Positions 54,437 to 63,899 of a stretch of DNA of 64,000 bases are shown here, piece after piece. Numbering within the stretch: position 1 is the stretch's first letter; every line of letters starts with the position of its first letter. Source of the DNA: Echinicola shivajiensis (GTDB lineage Bacteria; Bacteroidota; Bacteroidia; Cytophagales; Cyclobacteriaceae). The stretch spans positions 682,001 to 746,000 of the forward strand of contig NZ_JAHHZM010000001.1 of NCBI RefSeq assembly GCF_018642165.1, read 5' to 3'. Below the pieces are notes generated by a model. That model ran no database searches. It saw only the letters and a list, made by a program, of their open reading frames with translations, and had not been told where the DNA came from. Position numbers and translations under genes: made by a program.

Positions 54437-55513
54437 TTAGTACCTTAATGGAATGGTGATGACAAAAGAGTCATCTCCCAGCTTGGCTGCCAAGCCCAGC
54501 ATGATTACTTTCCCATTTTCTTCATAAACAAAAGGACGTTCTATACGATCGGGCTTAAGTACTGATCCGTCTTTCATTCTGATCTCTTTCGGCATGATCT
54601 GGTACTCAGAAGCTTTTGTCCATTTCAGTCCATCCACAGAGCTCACCAGACCAATAAATCCCTCAGGAGTATGGAATATTCCATAATACATACTTCTGCT
54701 TTCATCAAACCAAAGAGACATATCCTCTGTATCAATATAGTCAATTACTGGATCAGGCTGAATCTCATATGGACCATCAGGATGATCACTGATTGCCATC
54801 GCTTGATTTCGAATAAACCTGGTTTCGTTGGGTTTGTCTCCTTTGACAATCATATAAAAACGATCGTCCTTCCCTTGAGCAACAGCTGGGTTAACGGTTA
54901 AGGTAGTAATTGGACCTGATGGTTCTATCAATGGCTGGTTTTGTCTGGTCCATGGCCCGTTCATGGATGAGGCCACAGCAACCCCAGTCCGTTGATTCGA
55001 TCTGGCAGCTTTCCTGCCCGGGTGCTTTAATCTGGAATGACTGATCTCAACTAAATCTTCCTCAGTGTAATCCTCATTTTCTCCCAAATTGGTCGAAATA
55101 TAGTATAGATAAAACTTTCCTTCGAAATACTTGATTTTAGGGTTATGAGCAGTAATGGCATCCCAATAGCCTTTACCCCTACCTTCTAGAACTGTTTCTT
55201 TATATTCCCAAGGACCAGTAGGTTCGCTGGACACTGCATGGGCTATTTCTGAGTAAACCATCCAACCAGAAAATTGAGTTGACTTTGGCCATCTCGAATA
55301 GAAAAGATGGTATTTTCCATCTTCTCCTTTCACCACTGATCCGCCCCAATTATAGTATCCTTCCGTCTTGAAAATATTTTCTTGTCCAGCAGGCTGAATG
55401 TACTTTGACAGACTAAGTGAGTCTTGGCCTTTACTTATTGAAATACAAAATAAGAACAAGGCAATACTCAACACAGGAATTATTTTCCCCTTACTTTTCA
55501 GATCTTTTTTCAT
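54437..55513 (-). CDS. Beta-propeller glycoside hydrolase-like protein
   Basis: The protein is 358 residues from ATG 55513 (MKKDLKSKGKIIPVLSIALF); a GTG at 55528 is the longer alternative. After a signal peptide it shows repeated blades such as DGKYHLFYSRWP, EGKFYLYYISTN, DRFYMIVKGD and RSMYYGIFHTPEG. This is the five-bladed beta-propeller layout of clan GH-F/GH-J-like families (GH43, GH32, GH117 and relatives). Acidic residues are present at blade starts, but I cannot assign the catalytic triad or family. It lies 42 bases after the beta-helix gene and before the lyase. Confidence 0.78.
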   Translation of the reverse strand: MKKDLKSKGKIIPVLSIALFLFCISISKGQDSLSLSKYIQPAGQENIFKTEGYYNWGGSVVKGEDGKYHLFYSRWPKSTQFSGWMVYSEIAHAVSSEPTGPWEYKETVLEGRGKGYWDAITAHNPKIKYFEGKFYLYYISTNLGENEDYTEEDLVEISHSRLKHPGRKAARSNQRTGVAVASSMNGPWTRQNQPLIEPSGPITTLTVNPAVAQGKDDRFYMIVKGDKPNETRFIRNQAMAISDHPDGPYEIQPDPVIDYIDTEDMSLWFDESRSMYYGIFHTPEGFIGLVSSVDGLKWTKASEYQIMPKEIRMKDGSVLKPDRIERPFVYEENGKVIMLGLAAKLGDDSFVITIPLRY

Positions 55514-55555
55514 TATTAAAATAGACACTAAATACTTTATGGATTCAAACTGGAA

Positions 55556-57196
55556 TTACTCAGGCTTTATCGCCCCTATAAAATGGGCGCCATTTATTTC
55601 TCGACCCAGAAAATCAGTAGGCATTTCTAGCCCCCACAGCAAACCAAAAGGATCCCCTTCAATTCTTTTCACTTCAACTCCTTTCTTTACCAATTCAATA
55701 TTGGAGGGGATATAGTCTGATGGTTTTTCTCCTCCTGCATTCGCAAATTGGGGATTTCCATAAATAGGAGACTGATCATAAATCATTGCTTCTTTTGGCC
55801 AATTCCCCTTGTCATAAAAGAGATTGTTTTCAAAAGTCACATTTTCCAAGCTTACGTTACCCTTTCCGTTATCAGGATTGTACTGATCTCCCAACACGTA
55901 CTTGCTTTCCCCTTCGATACAGAAAATATTATTGGCGATCAAAATCCCACTGGAATTATTCTCAATGGCTATTTTCGCGGTATGGTCTTTACTGACATAA
56001 ATGGTGTTATTGTAGAAATAGGAATTAACCGGTCCCTTTCTGGCTTTCTTACCCTGATAGCCGCTTAGCCAGAATACTTTTCCTTCCTGAAACGCACCAT
56101 TCGCTCCTTTTTCTCTATGCCCATCGTTCACACTGATATTAAAGCGGTAGGAGCAGTTGAAATTATTTCCTAAAATCTCACAAAATCCTCCGGCATTAAA
56201 AGCACTGAAGTTGTATTGCATGACCACATTGTCACAATTAAAGTCAATATGTGCTCCAGCAGAATCCGCAGGTCCATTGGCATGCATAAACTGATTGTGC
56301 TCGATCATCACCTGAGAAGAACCCCAAGTCCAAAGCCCACTCCCTCTGCCCCATTTTCGGCTATCATCAGGGCTCCCAGAATATTGCACATTATTGTTCA
56401 GCACATGAACAAATCGCACTCCTGACATTTGGATACCAGGTCCTCCGGGTCGACTCACATCATTATTGCTGATTTTGACTTGCTGGATATTATGATCATT
56501 TCCTGTTAGCTTGATGGCCGTATGTGCTACATTTTCGACCTTGCAATTGCTGATCTTCACCTCCTGAATCATCAGCTCAGGATTACTATTGATCACCCTG
56601 ATACCCCAACCGTAACGCTGGGTTCCATTTGCCGTCTTGACCTCATTTTCTCCACGTTTTATGCCCGGATTCTCGAAAAAGACATCATGGATATAAACAT
56701 CATCTATTTCTATTCCCACAACCTTTTCGGACTTTTGATTTGTCACCAAAATCCCACACCTCATTTTTGCATTTTGCTCAATCCCCTTCTCAAAACCTTC
56801 AGCTTTGATTTCCAGCCCAACGACAGTTATCCAAGAACAATCCTTCAATAAAATTCCTGCATCTTGGCTTTTCGCATCAATCACTGCCCTTCCATTATCT
56901 GTTCCATCCCATGAAAAAGACTGAAAAATAATGGGAGCATTTTTTGCTCCCATTATACCATTTAAGCTGATAGTTCCTTCAAATACTTCTCCAGAAGCTA
57001 ACAAAACCTTATCACCAGCTTCCAGTTTCAAAAGGTTGATCTTATCAAGACTTCGGAAAGCTGCCGATTGGCTTAAACCAGAATTAGTATCCTTTCCCTT
57101 GGATGGATGCACATAATAATCTTTGGCATGTCCTTTCCAGCTTATCGCCAGTAACAAAATATGCAAAACACTAATTATAAATAGCTTTCTTTTCAT
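55556..57196 (-). CDS. Right-handed parallel beta-helix protein
   Basis: The 546-residue protein has a signal peptide (about 1-24). The typical N-terminus of secreted beta-helix proteins follows, DYYVHPSKGKDTNSGLSQSA and LEAGDKVLLASGEVFEGTI. Many coils of about 22 residues come next, such as IQQVKISNNDVSRPGGPGIQ and VMIEHNQFMHANG. The fold is shared by several lyase and glycosidase families (for example PL6, GH28, GH141), but no family-specific motif was recognised. The genomic place between sulfatases and lyase suggests it acts on the same glycan. It starts 36 bases after sulfatase 2. Confidence 0.82.
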   Translation of the reverse strand: MKRKLFIISVLHILLLAISWKGHAKDYYVHPSKGKDTNSGLSQSAAFRSLDKINLLKLEAGDKVLLASGEVFEGTISLNGIMGAKNAPIIFQSFSWDGTDNGRAVIDAKSQDAGILLKDCSWITVVGLEIKAEGFEKGIEQNAKMRCGILVTNQKSEKVVGIEIDDVYIHDVFFENPGIKRGENEVKTANGTQRYGWGIRVINSNPELMIQEVKISNCKVENVAHTAIKLTGNDHNIQQVKISNNDVSRPGGPGIQMSGVRFVHVLNNNVQYSGSPDDSRKWGRGSGLWTWGSSQVMIEHNQFMHANGPADSAGAHIDFNCDNVVMQYNFSAFNAGGFCEILGNNFNCSYRFNISVNDGHREKGANGAFQEGKVFWLSGYQGKKARKGPVNSYFYNNTIYVSKDHTAKIAIENNSSGILIANNIFCIEGESKYVLGDQYNPDNGKGNVSLENVTFENNLFYDKGNWPKEAMIYDQSPIYGNPQFANAGGEKPSDYIPSNIELVKKGVEVKRIEGDPFGLLWGLEMPTDFLGREINGAHFIGAIKPE

Positions 57197-57232
57197 CTTA
57201 ACAATTTTAGAATTATCTATATTCCACTCACT

Positions 57233-58771
57233 TTAATCCATCCACCAAAGCTGCTTCCATTTCTTCTCCCCATCATTTTCCTGAGCAATACCTGGCGTAC
57301 TTCTTCCCTCCAAAACATATTTTGTTAGAAGATCCTGAAGCTCTTGTACTTTTTCTGGATATTTTGCTTCAAGGTTATTGGTTTCAGAAGGGTCTTCTTT
57401 CATATTATACAGCTGAACAGGTGGCAAAGAATCCATTTCTGCAACTTCCTGAGGAGTTGGGTAACTCCATCCTCCTGAGCCTCCACACATAATCAATTTC
57501 CAATCGCCTTTTCGAATAGCAAAAGAGCCATTCACTGAGTGATGGATAGTTGCTTCACGAAAATCTTCTTCTAAAGTCTCTCCCTTTAGCAGAGGAAGCA
57601 TATTATAACTATCCTCACCTTCATTATCCTTCAATTCGTAATTGACCAATGCCGCGCATGTGGCCAATAGATCTGTCGTACAGATGGTCTGCTCGCTAAC
57701 ACTGCCAGCTTTGACCTCTTTGGGCCACTTAACTATAAATGGCACACGGTGACCTCCTTCATAGATATCAGCCTTATGACCTCTGTAAATCGCACTAGGA
57801 TGATGTCCCGCTTCAATCAACTCTTCAATCTTGGCAGCAGGCGCACATCCATTATCTGTTACAAATATGATCATGGTATCTTCTTCTATTCCAGATTCAT
57901 TTACCGCATAAATTAGCTGTCCCATATAATCATCAATCATCATCACAAAATCCCCATAAGAGTTTAGCCCACTCTTGCCTTGCCATTTCTCTGATGGAAG
58001 AATTGGAGTATGTGGAGATGGAAGTGCCAAATAAAGGAAAAAGGGCTGTTCCGTTTTTGCTCTCTCTTTCACATATGAGATTGCTCTTCTAAAGAAATTA
58101 GGGGTTACATCCTCGTGCTTGAAATCAGGAGCGGTCATCCCCTTTCTCCACCAGCCATACTTGTCTTTGCTTTCAGTTGAGTCAGTTGGAACTGCGGTTA
58201 CTTTTCCGTTTTCAACATATACATAAGGAGGAATGTCCAATGAAGCCACATGACCATAAGCATAGTCAAATCCATTGTCATTTGGGTTATGGGTCACTTC
58301 TTTGGTAAAGTCTATATTACCTTCTTCATCATGTCCCCAGTTCCAACCCAAATGCCACTTCCCTAAATAAGCAGTATGGTAGCCATGGTCCTTCAGCAGA
58401 GAGGGTACTGTAGTTCTCGAAGTGTCTATCAATCCTTTGTCATCACTCCATAAGACACCTTCTTTTAATCTAGAGCGCCAGTTATAACGTCCAGTTAAAA
58501 TGCTGTATCGTGTGGGCGTGCAAACAGCAGATGATGTATGGGCATCTGTGAAACGCATCCCATCTGCAGCCATTTGATCAAGGTTTGGTGTGGGTATTTT
58601 CCCTTCAGGGTAAAATGATTGGATATCACCAACGCCCATATCATCGGCCAAAACATAAATGATATTCGGTCGCTTGGGTTCTTCATGCTGACTTTTTTCA
58701 GCACATGAAAACTGCGATAAGCAGCAGCCCACAAAAACTGCTTTTAAAAGATTTAAGGGTATAAATTTCAT
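57233..58771 (-). CDS. S1 family sulfatase 2 (lipoprotein)
   Basis: The 512-residue protein has a probable lipoprotein signal (lipobox QFSC, cysteine 23). The formylglycine signature is at C84 in VCTPTRYSILTGR, matching C-x-P-x-R. Metal-site residues D43 and D44 lie in LADDMG, and the conserved GKWHLG and DNG segments are present. It removes sulfate esters from sugars after its cysteine is converted to formylglycine by an anaerobic or aerobic maturase not found in this window. It is closely similar to the sulfatase just upstream, from which it is separated by 6 bases. It resembles GalNAc-6-sulfatase-like S1 enzymes; the subfamily is not assigned. Confidence 0.93.
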   Translation of the reverse strand: MKFIPLNLLKAVFVGCCLSQFSCAEKSQHEEPKRPNIIYVLADDMGVGDIQSFYPEGKIPTPNLDQMAADGMRFTDAHTSSAVCTPTRYSILTGRYNWRSRLKEGVLWSDDKGLIDTSRTTVPSLLKDHGYHTAYLGKWHLGWNWGHDEEGNIDFTKEVTHNPNDNGFDYAYGHVASLDIPPYVYVENGKVTAVPTDSTESKDKYGWWRKGMTAPDFKHEDVTPNFFRRAISYVKERAKTEQPFFLYLALPSPHTPILPSEKWQGKSGLNSYGDFVMMIDDYMGQLIYAVNESGIEEDTMIIFVTDNGCAPAAKIEELIEAGHHPSAIYRGHKADIYEGGHRVPFIVKWPKEVKAGSVSEQTICTTDLLATCAALVNYELKDNEGEDSYNMLPLLKGETLEEDFREATIHHSVNGSFAIRKGDWKLIMCGGSGGWSYPTPQEVAEMDSLPPVQLYNMKEDPSETNNLEAKYPEKVQELQDLLTKYVLEGRSTPGIAQENDGEKKWKQLWWMD

Positions 58772-58777
58772 AGTTAA

Positions 58778-60325
58778 TTATTCAGATTCTTGCATCCACC
58801 ATAATTGTTCCCATACCTTCTCCCCATCATTGGACTGAGCTTGGCCAGGCGTACTTCTTCCAGATTCAATGTATTTTGTCAACAGCGTACGAAGTTCATC
58901 GACCTTTTCTGGAAAATCCGCTTGAAGATTATTTTCTTCTTTCGGATCTTCTTTAAGATTGAACAACTGTACTTCAGGTAAAGTATCTTGTTTGGCCACT
59001 TGGGCAGGCGTAGGGAAACTCCAGCCTGCAGATCCTGCAGTCATTGCCAGCTTCCAATCGCCTTTTCGAATGGCAAAGCTTCCGTTAATGGAATGATGAA
59101 CTGTTGCCTCTCTAAAATCACCTTCCAAGGTTTCTCCATTAAGTATTGGCAACATGCTATAACTGTCTTCTGCCTCATTGCCCTTTAGCTTGTACCCTAT
59201 CAGGTCGGCACAAGTAGCCATAAAGTCTGTAGTACAAATGGTCTGATCACTCACAGAAGAAGCTTTGATCGTTTTGGGCCATTTTACAATGAAAGGAACT
59301 CTGTGTCCACCTTCATAAATATCCGCTTTATGACCTCTAAAGATATAATTGGGGTAATGTCCTTTTGCTGTCAGCTCTTCTATTTTGGCAGCAGGAGAAC
59401 AGCCATTATCACTGGTAAAAACAATCATGGTATTTTCTTCAATGCCCGCCTCTTTGACCGCAGCCATTAATTGCCCCATATAATCATCGATCATCATCAC
59501 AAAATCCCCGTAAGGGTTTAAGCCACTTTTGCCTTGGTACTTTTCAGAAGGCAAAATAGGAGTATGCGGGGAAGGCAATGGCAAATAAAGGAAAAATGGT
59601 TCACCCGAATGCGCTCTTTCTTTGACATATTGGATGCCTCTCCTGAAAAAATTAGGCGTAACATCTTCGTGCATAAAATCAGGTCCAGTCATTCCCTTTC
59701 TCCACCAACCATACTTATCCTTACTTTGGGTGGAATCAGTCGGAACTGCAGTAACTTTTCCATTTTCTACATAAACATATGGTGGGATATCCAAAGAAGC
59801 CACATGGCCATAAGCATAATCAAATCCATTGTCATTTGGATTATGGGTTACCGGTAAGCTGAAATCCACTTTACCCGATTCATCTTTTCCCCAGTTCCAG
59901 CTAAGGTGCCATTTACCTATAAATGCCGTATGATAACCATGCTCACTGAGCATAGAAGCCACCGTTGCTCTGGTAGTATCAATCAACGGTTTACTATATC
60001 CACCTAATACTCCTTTCTTCAAGGTTGATCTCCAATTGTACCTCCCCGTCAAGATACCATATCTGGTTGGCGTACAAACAGCCGATGAAGTATGTGCGTC
60101 AGTAAAACGCATTCCTTCCTTGGCCAATTGATCTAAGTGGGGTGTTGGTATTTTACTGTCCGGATTATTGGCTCCTAAATCACCATAGCCCATATCATCT
60201 GCCAAAATATAAATGATATTAGGTTTCTTTTCACTGATTGCGCCATTTTCTTTCGTTTGATTTCCACAGGCCATTACCACAAAAATCAATGCAGCAATAA
60301 AAATCTTGTTCAAATAAGTATCCAT
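58778..60325 (-). CDS. S1 family sulfatase 1 (lipoprotein)
   Basis: The 515-residue protein has a lipoprotein signal (lipobox VVMAC, cysteine 20). The formylglycine cysteine is C84 in VCTPTRYGILTGR, with metal-site D43-D44 in LADDMG. It is a close paralogue of the next gene, with shared long stretches such as THNPNDNGFDYAYGHVASLD and RKGMT-PDF. The two differ at YSIL/YGIL, at the region after GVL (WSDDKG versus GGYSKP), and at the CGGSGGW/TAGSAGW loop. These differences might reflect different positional specificity, which is inferred. It follows sulfatase 3 after a terminator. Confidence 0.93.
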   Translation of the reverse strand: MDTYLNKIFIAALIFVVMACGNQTKENGAISEKKPNIIYILADDMGYGDLGANNPDSKIPTPHLDQLAKEGMRFTDAHTSSAVCTPTRYGILTGRYNWRSTLKKGVLGGYSKPLIDTTRATVASMLSEHGYHTAFIGKWHLSWNWGKDESGKVDFSLPVTHNPNDNGFDYAYGHVASLDIPPYVYVENGKVTAVPTDSTQSKDKYGWWRKGMTGPDFMHEDVTPNFFRRGIQYVKERAHSGEPFFLYLPLPSPHTPILPSEKYQGKSGLNPYGDFVMMIDDYMGQLMAAVKEAGIEENTMIVFTSDNGCSPAAKIEELTAKGHYPNYIFRGHKADIYEGGHRVPFIVKWPKTIKASSVSDQTICTTDFMATCADLIGYKLKGNEAEDSYSMLPILNGETLEGDFREATVHHSINGSFAIRKGDWKLAMTAGSAGWSFPTPAQVAKQDTLPEVQLFNLKEDPKEENNLQADFPEKVDELRTLLTKYIESGRSTPGQAQSNDGEKVWEQLWWMQESE

Positions 60326-60428
60326 TTTCTATTATTCATTTAAGAAGCTAGTGCAATTTACCTAAAAAACATCACCATTTGCTTCATCGATAATCACTTG
60401 ATTGCATACTTTTTTATCCTCTACTAGC

Positions 60429-60456
60429 AAAAAAGACCTGGAAAACCCAGGTCTTT
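60429..60456 (-). terminator. Intrinsic terminator after sulfatase 3
   Basis: A perfect 10-bp stem (60432-60441 with 60447-60456) encloses a 5-base loop; on the minus strand a T run follows. It lies 5 bases past the stop of sulfatase 3 and 104 bases before the start of sulfatase 1. Confidence 0.88.
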
Positions 60457-60460
60457 AATA

Positions 60461-62002
60461 TCACTTATTAATGATTTCACTCAGCTCATTTTTCATTTCC
60501 TCCATTACCTCAGGAAACTCTTCAGAAACTTCATTGGCCTCTTCTGCATCTGCTTTTACATCAAACAATTGATCTTCTTTGGAAAAGCCTGTCTCAATTA
60601 TTGGTCCCCAAGGAACAATATCTGGGCCATTATTGGCTGGGATATATTTGTAACCATCCCTTCTTACATAGGCCAAATTACTGAACAAGGCTTCCTGCAC
60701 CAAAGCATACCTTCCTTCTTCATCATTTCCTAACAAGGTCTGCCAAGCATTTTCAGTATCAACGGCCTGGGTAGAATCATATTCCACCTCTAAATAGGCC
60801 GCCATAGACCCTAATAAATCCACTTGACTAAAAAGCGCATTGGAGATAGTTCCAGGCTTAATCTCTGCGGGCCATTTCACAATAAAAGGCACCCGAGTTC
60901 CAGCTTCAAAGGCACTATACTTACCCCCTCTTAGTTCTCCGCTTGGTTGATGATCACCTACCAACTCTCTGGCCTTGTCCACATATCCATCGTCCAAAAC
61001 GGGACCATTATCACTGGAGAAAATAATCATGGTGTTTTTATCAAGCCCTTCCGCTTTTAGTAATTTCACCAATTCTCCAACTGTCCAGTCCAACTGAACA
61101 ATGACGTCTCCACGAGGGCCAAATTCAGTAGCTCCTTGAAAGCGTTCATGGGCAACCCTTGGCACGTGAATATCGTGGGTGGCGAAATACATAAAAAACG
61201 GTTTATCAGAATCCTGTTTAATAAATGTACTTGCCTTATCCACAAATGTTTGTGCAAAATCTTCATCTCTCCAGAGTGCCGCTTCCCCACCCGACATATA
61301 GCCAATTCGGCTTACTCCATTGACAATGGTATGGTTATGACCATGAGACCACATCATCTTCAGCAATTCTGGATTATCTTTTCCAGTAGGTCTATCTCCC
61401 ACTTTTTTACGATAGCTAACTTCTATTGGATCCTTAGGATCCAGGTTAACCACGCGATGGTCTTCAACAAATACTGTAGGTACACGATCTCCAGTCGCAG
61501 GGATTATAAATGAATAATCAAAGCCAATTTCCAAAGGACCGGGACTTAACTCACCGTTCCAATCTGGGCCATCTTCGCCACCCAGTCCCAAATGCCACTT
61601 ACCAATAGCCGCCGTTCTATAACCTCCTTCTTGCATCACCAAAGGGAGTGTCTCCACACCTGGCTTGATCAAAGCAGAAGCATCTCCAGGTGCTACGCCA
61701 CGTCCCTTTGCTCTCCAAGCATATTCACCTGTTAGCAAGGAATATCTAGAAGGAGTACAAGTGGCTGCTGATGCATAAGCATTTGTAAACAGCAAGCCCT
61801 GTTCTGCTAACTTATCAATATTGGGAGTAGGAATTTTTCCGCCATAAGTAGCGATATCTCCATACCCTACATCATCGGTATAAATCAGTAGTACATTAGG
61901 CTTTTCTTTTCCGGAAGAATCTGTTTTTTTGGCTACCTGCTTTTGGCTGCAAGAAATGCATAGCAATAGCGCAAAGCCGGTTAATAAATTTAGTTTCTTC
62001 AT
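60461..62002 (-). CDS. S1 family sulfatase 3 (lipoprotein)
   Basis: The 513-residue protein has a lipoprotein signal (lipobox CISC, cysteine 18). The formylglycine cysteine is C82 in TCTPSRYSLLTGEYAW, with metal-site D43-D44 in YTDDVG. It has GKWHLGLGGEDGPDW and an unusual long segment with MMWSHGHNHTIVNGVSRIGY. It is clearly diverged from the tandem pair of sulfatases, so a different sulfate position or sugar is likely. It is bounded by terminators on both sides and probably has its own promoter or depends on read-through from SusD. Confidence 0.93.
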   Translation of the reverse strand: MKKLNLLTGFALLLCISCSQKQVAKKTDSSGKEKPNVLLIYTDDVGYGDIATYGGKIPTPNIDKLAEQGLLFTNAYASAATCTPSRYSLLTGEYAWRAKGRGVAPGDASALIKPGVETLPLVMQEGGYRTAAIGKWHLGLGGEDGPDWNGELSPGPLEIGFDYSFIIPATGDRVPTVFVEDHRVVNLDPKDPIEVSYRKKVGDRPTGKDNPELLKMMWSHGHNHTIVNGVSRIGYMSGGEAALWRDEDFAQTFVDKASTFIKQDSDKPFFMYFATHDIHVPRVAHERFQGATEFGPRGDVIVQLDWTVGELVKLLKAEGLDKNTMIIFSSDNGPVLDDGYVDKARELVGDHQPSGELRGGKYSAFEAGTRVPFIVKWPAEIKPGTISNALFSQVDLLGSMAAYLEVEYDSTQAVDTENAWQTLLGNDEEGRYALVQEALFSNLAYVRRDGYKYIPANNGPDIVPWGPIIETGFSKEDQLFDVKADAEEANEVSEEFPEVMEEMKNELSEIINK

Positions 62003-62066
62003 TTTTACTTATTTGATTCAATAGCCCCTCCACAAAACTCCAAAGAGGCACTTTACTATAATTCAG

Positions 62067-62094
62067 ATAAAAAAGGCCAGTAAAATTACTGGCC
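62067..62094 (-). terminator. Intrinsic terminator after SusD unit 3
   Basis: GGCCAGTA (62075-62082) pairs with TACTGGCC (62087-62094) with a 4-base loop; on the minus strand a run of T residues follows. It lies 25 bases past the SusD stop and 65 bases before the sulfatase 3 start. Confidence 0.85.
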
Positions 62095-62119
62095 CTTTAA
62101 TCTCAAAAATCTTTTATAT

Positions 62120-63883
62120 TTATTCGTAGCCTGGATTTTGAACCCACTTCGGGTTATCCGCAATTATTCCCTGATCAATTGGGAAGTAAAACCTCTCTGG
62201 ACCAAATTCTCTAGTCACAGGTTCTGCATTCTTCAATGTAATAATGTACTTGTCCTCATCAAGATCATACTTAAATACCAAGCCTTTCATTCTTACATTA
62301 TCCAAATAATCTGGAGCAACTCTCCATCTCACTAAATCCCAGTACCTGTGTGTTTCAAAACACAATTCTACTTGTCTTTCCTTTCTCAAGTTTTCCTCAG
62401 AAATCTGATCGTAAAGAGGCATTCCAGCTCTCTCTCTTATCATATTAACTGCTTCAAGAGATTCACCCATTTTATTGAGATAGTAAGCTGCTTCTGCTAA
62501 GTTCAAATACATCTCACCCAATCTGAAGATGGCAAAGTCCTGTCCTGAATCACCACTAACAGGTAAATCCAAATATTCATTTACATTCTTACGTCTCAGC
62601 AAAGCTGTATTTCTTACATTCCTAGCATGTGCAGATGCAGGCCAAACTTCTCCATTTCTATCAAGATTTCCTGAACTAACTTCAACCTTTTGGCCTTGAC
62701 CATTAGTATAAAGCGTGCTACTGTGAAAATGGATCAAGCCACCTTTAAAGGTTGTTTCCGGATAGAACACAGATGCCCTAAAGCGTGGATCTCTGTTTCC
62801 AAAGAACTCGTCCATATCCCACTTATTATTGGCGTTAAGTTCATCTCTACTAATTGACGTCCCTAAGGTGCCATCTTGGAAATCAAACAACTCAACCATA
62901 TCGTACAATACGGGGAAATTACATCCCCAACCTGCTCTAAATTCAGCTGGAAAAGCAAGGTTATCGAAACTAGTACCCTTAATGATTGGCTCAAAAACTT
63001 GGGCAAAAATCACTTCACTGTTATTATCATCTAAAAACAAGTTGATGTAATTCTCTACCTTATCACTGTACTCATTATAGAGCGCGAAATTCCCTGATTC
63101 AATGATTTCCTTAGAAGCATCATAACTTTTTTGGTAATAGTTCTGAGCTAAAGAATTTGGAATTCCGACCACTCCATCTATTTGTACTTGTCCAAAATTA
63201 GCGATACTAGCTGCATACAATGCTGCTCGACTTTGAAGAGCTAGTGCAGTCCATTTGTCAGCTCGGCCTTGGCCCCCTATAGGATCAGCACTTAAATAAG
63301 GAATCGCTGCATCCAGGTCAGAAATAATGAAATCATATACTTCTTGCTCAGTATTTCTACTAGGATAAAGTACTTCCTCAGGGTCATCCACTTTCAGTAC
63401 TTTATCGATTATAGGTACCCCTCCGTAGCGTTTCACCATTTCAAAATACATATAAGCCCTTAGATACCTCGCCTCAGCTTCTTTTGAATTGATATAGTCT
63501 TGACTATACGAAGTGCTTTTTACAATATTCTCAATAATATAATTTGCATCTCGAACATTGTTCCACGGGTAATATCCCACAGGCCCATCACCAGAAGCTG
63601 CTGAATATGTCCTTTGGTAGGTGGTATTAGGGTCTTGCCAATCGGCAAAACAAATATGTTCGCCGCCAATCGCAGGTATCATCCCTATATTTAATCCAGC
63701 TTGCCCTCCCCAATTAAAAAACCTTATATCCTGATAGATATTTGCCAAATAGGCTTCTGTCAAAGATTCTGATTCAAACACATTATCCTCCGAAATAAAA
63801 TCCGGAACCTTAGTCAACTCATCTTCACATGAAAACAGCATGAAGATGCAAAGTGGTAATAATATATTTCTTATATTTTTCAT
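62120..63883 (-). CDS. SusD/RagB family nutrient-binding lipoprotein (unit 3)
   Basis: The 587-residue protein has a lipoprotein signal (lipobox MLFSC, cysteine 19) and the SusD fold: AEARYLRAYMYFEMVKRYGG in the TPR part, and FRLGEMYLNLAEAAYYLNKM, RKERQVELCFETHRYWDLVR and FYFPIDQGI with NPGYE at the C-terminus. It would sit over the SusC channel encoded 16 bases upstream. Its place next to the sulfatase/lyase block makes it the likely dedicated importer for that glycan. Confidence 0.95.
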   Translation of the reverse strand: MKNIRNILLPLCIFMLFSCEDELTKVPDFISEDNVFESESLTEAYLANIYQDIRFFNWGGQAGLNIGMIPAIGGEHICFADWQDPNTTYQRTYSAASGDGPVGYYPWNNVRDANYIIENIVKSTSYSQDYINSKEAEARYLRAYMYFEMVKRYGGVPIIDKVLKVDDPEEVLYPSRNTEQEVYDFIISDLDAAIPYLSADPIGGQGRADKWTALALQSRAALYAASIANFGQVQIDGVVGIPNSLAQNYYQKSYDASKEIIESGNFALYNEYSDKVENYINLFLDDNNSEVIFAQVFEPIIKGTSFDNLAFPAEFRAGWGCNFPVLYDMVELFDFQDGTLGTSISRDELNANNKWDMDEFFGNRDPRFRASVFYPETTFKGGLIHFHSSTLYTNGQGQKVEVSSGNLDRNGEVWPASAHARNVRNTALLRRKNVNEYLDLPVSGDSGQDFAIFRLGEMYLNLAEAAYYLNKMGESLEAVNMIRERAGMPLYDQISEENLRKERQVELCFETHRYWDLVRWRVAPDYLDNVRMKGLVFKYDLDEDKYIITLKNAEPVTREFGPERFYFPIDQGIIADNPKWVQNPGYE

Positions 63884-63899
63884 TACTGTCTGCTTTAAA

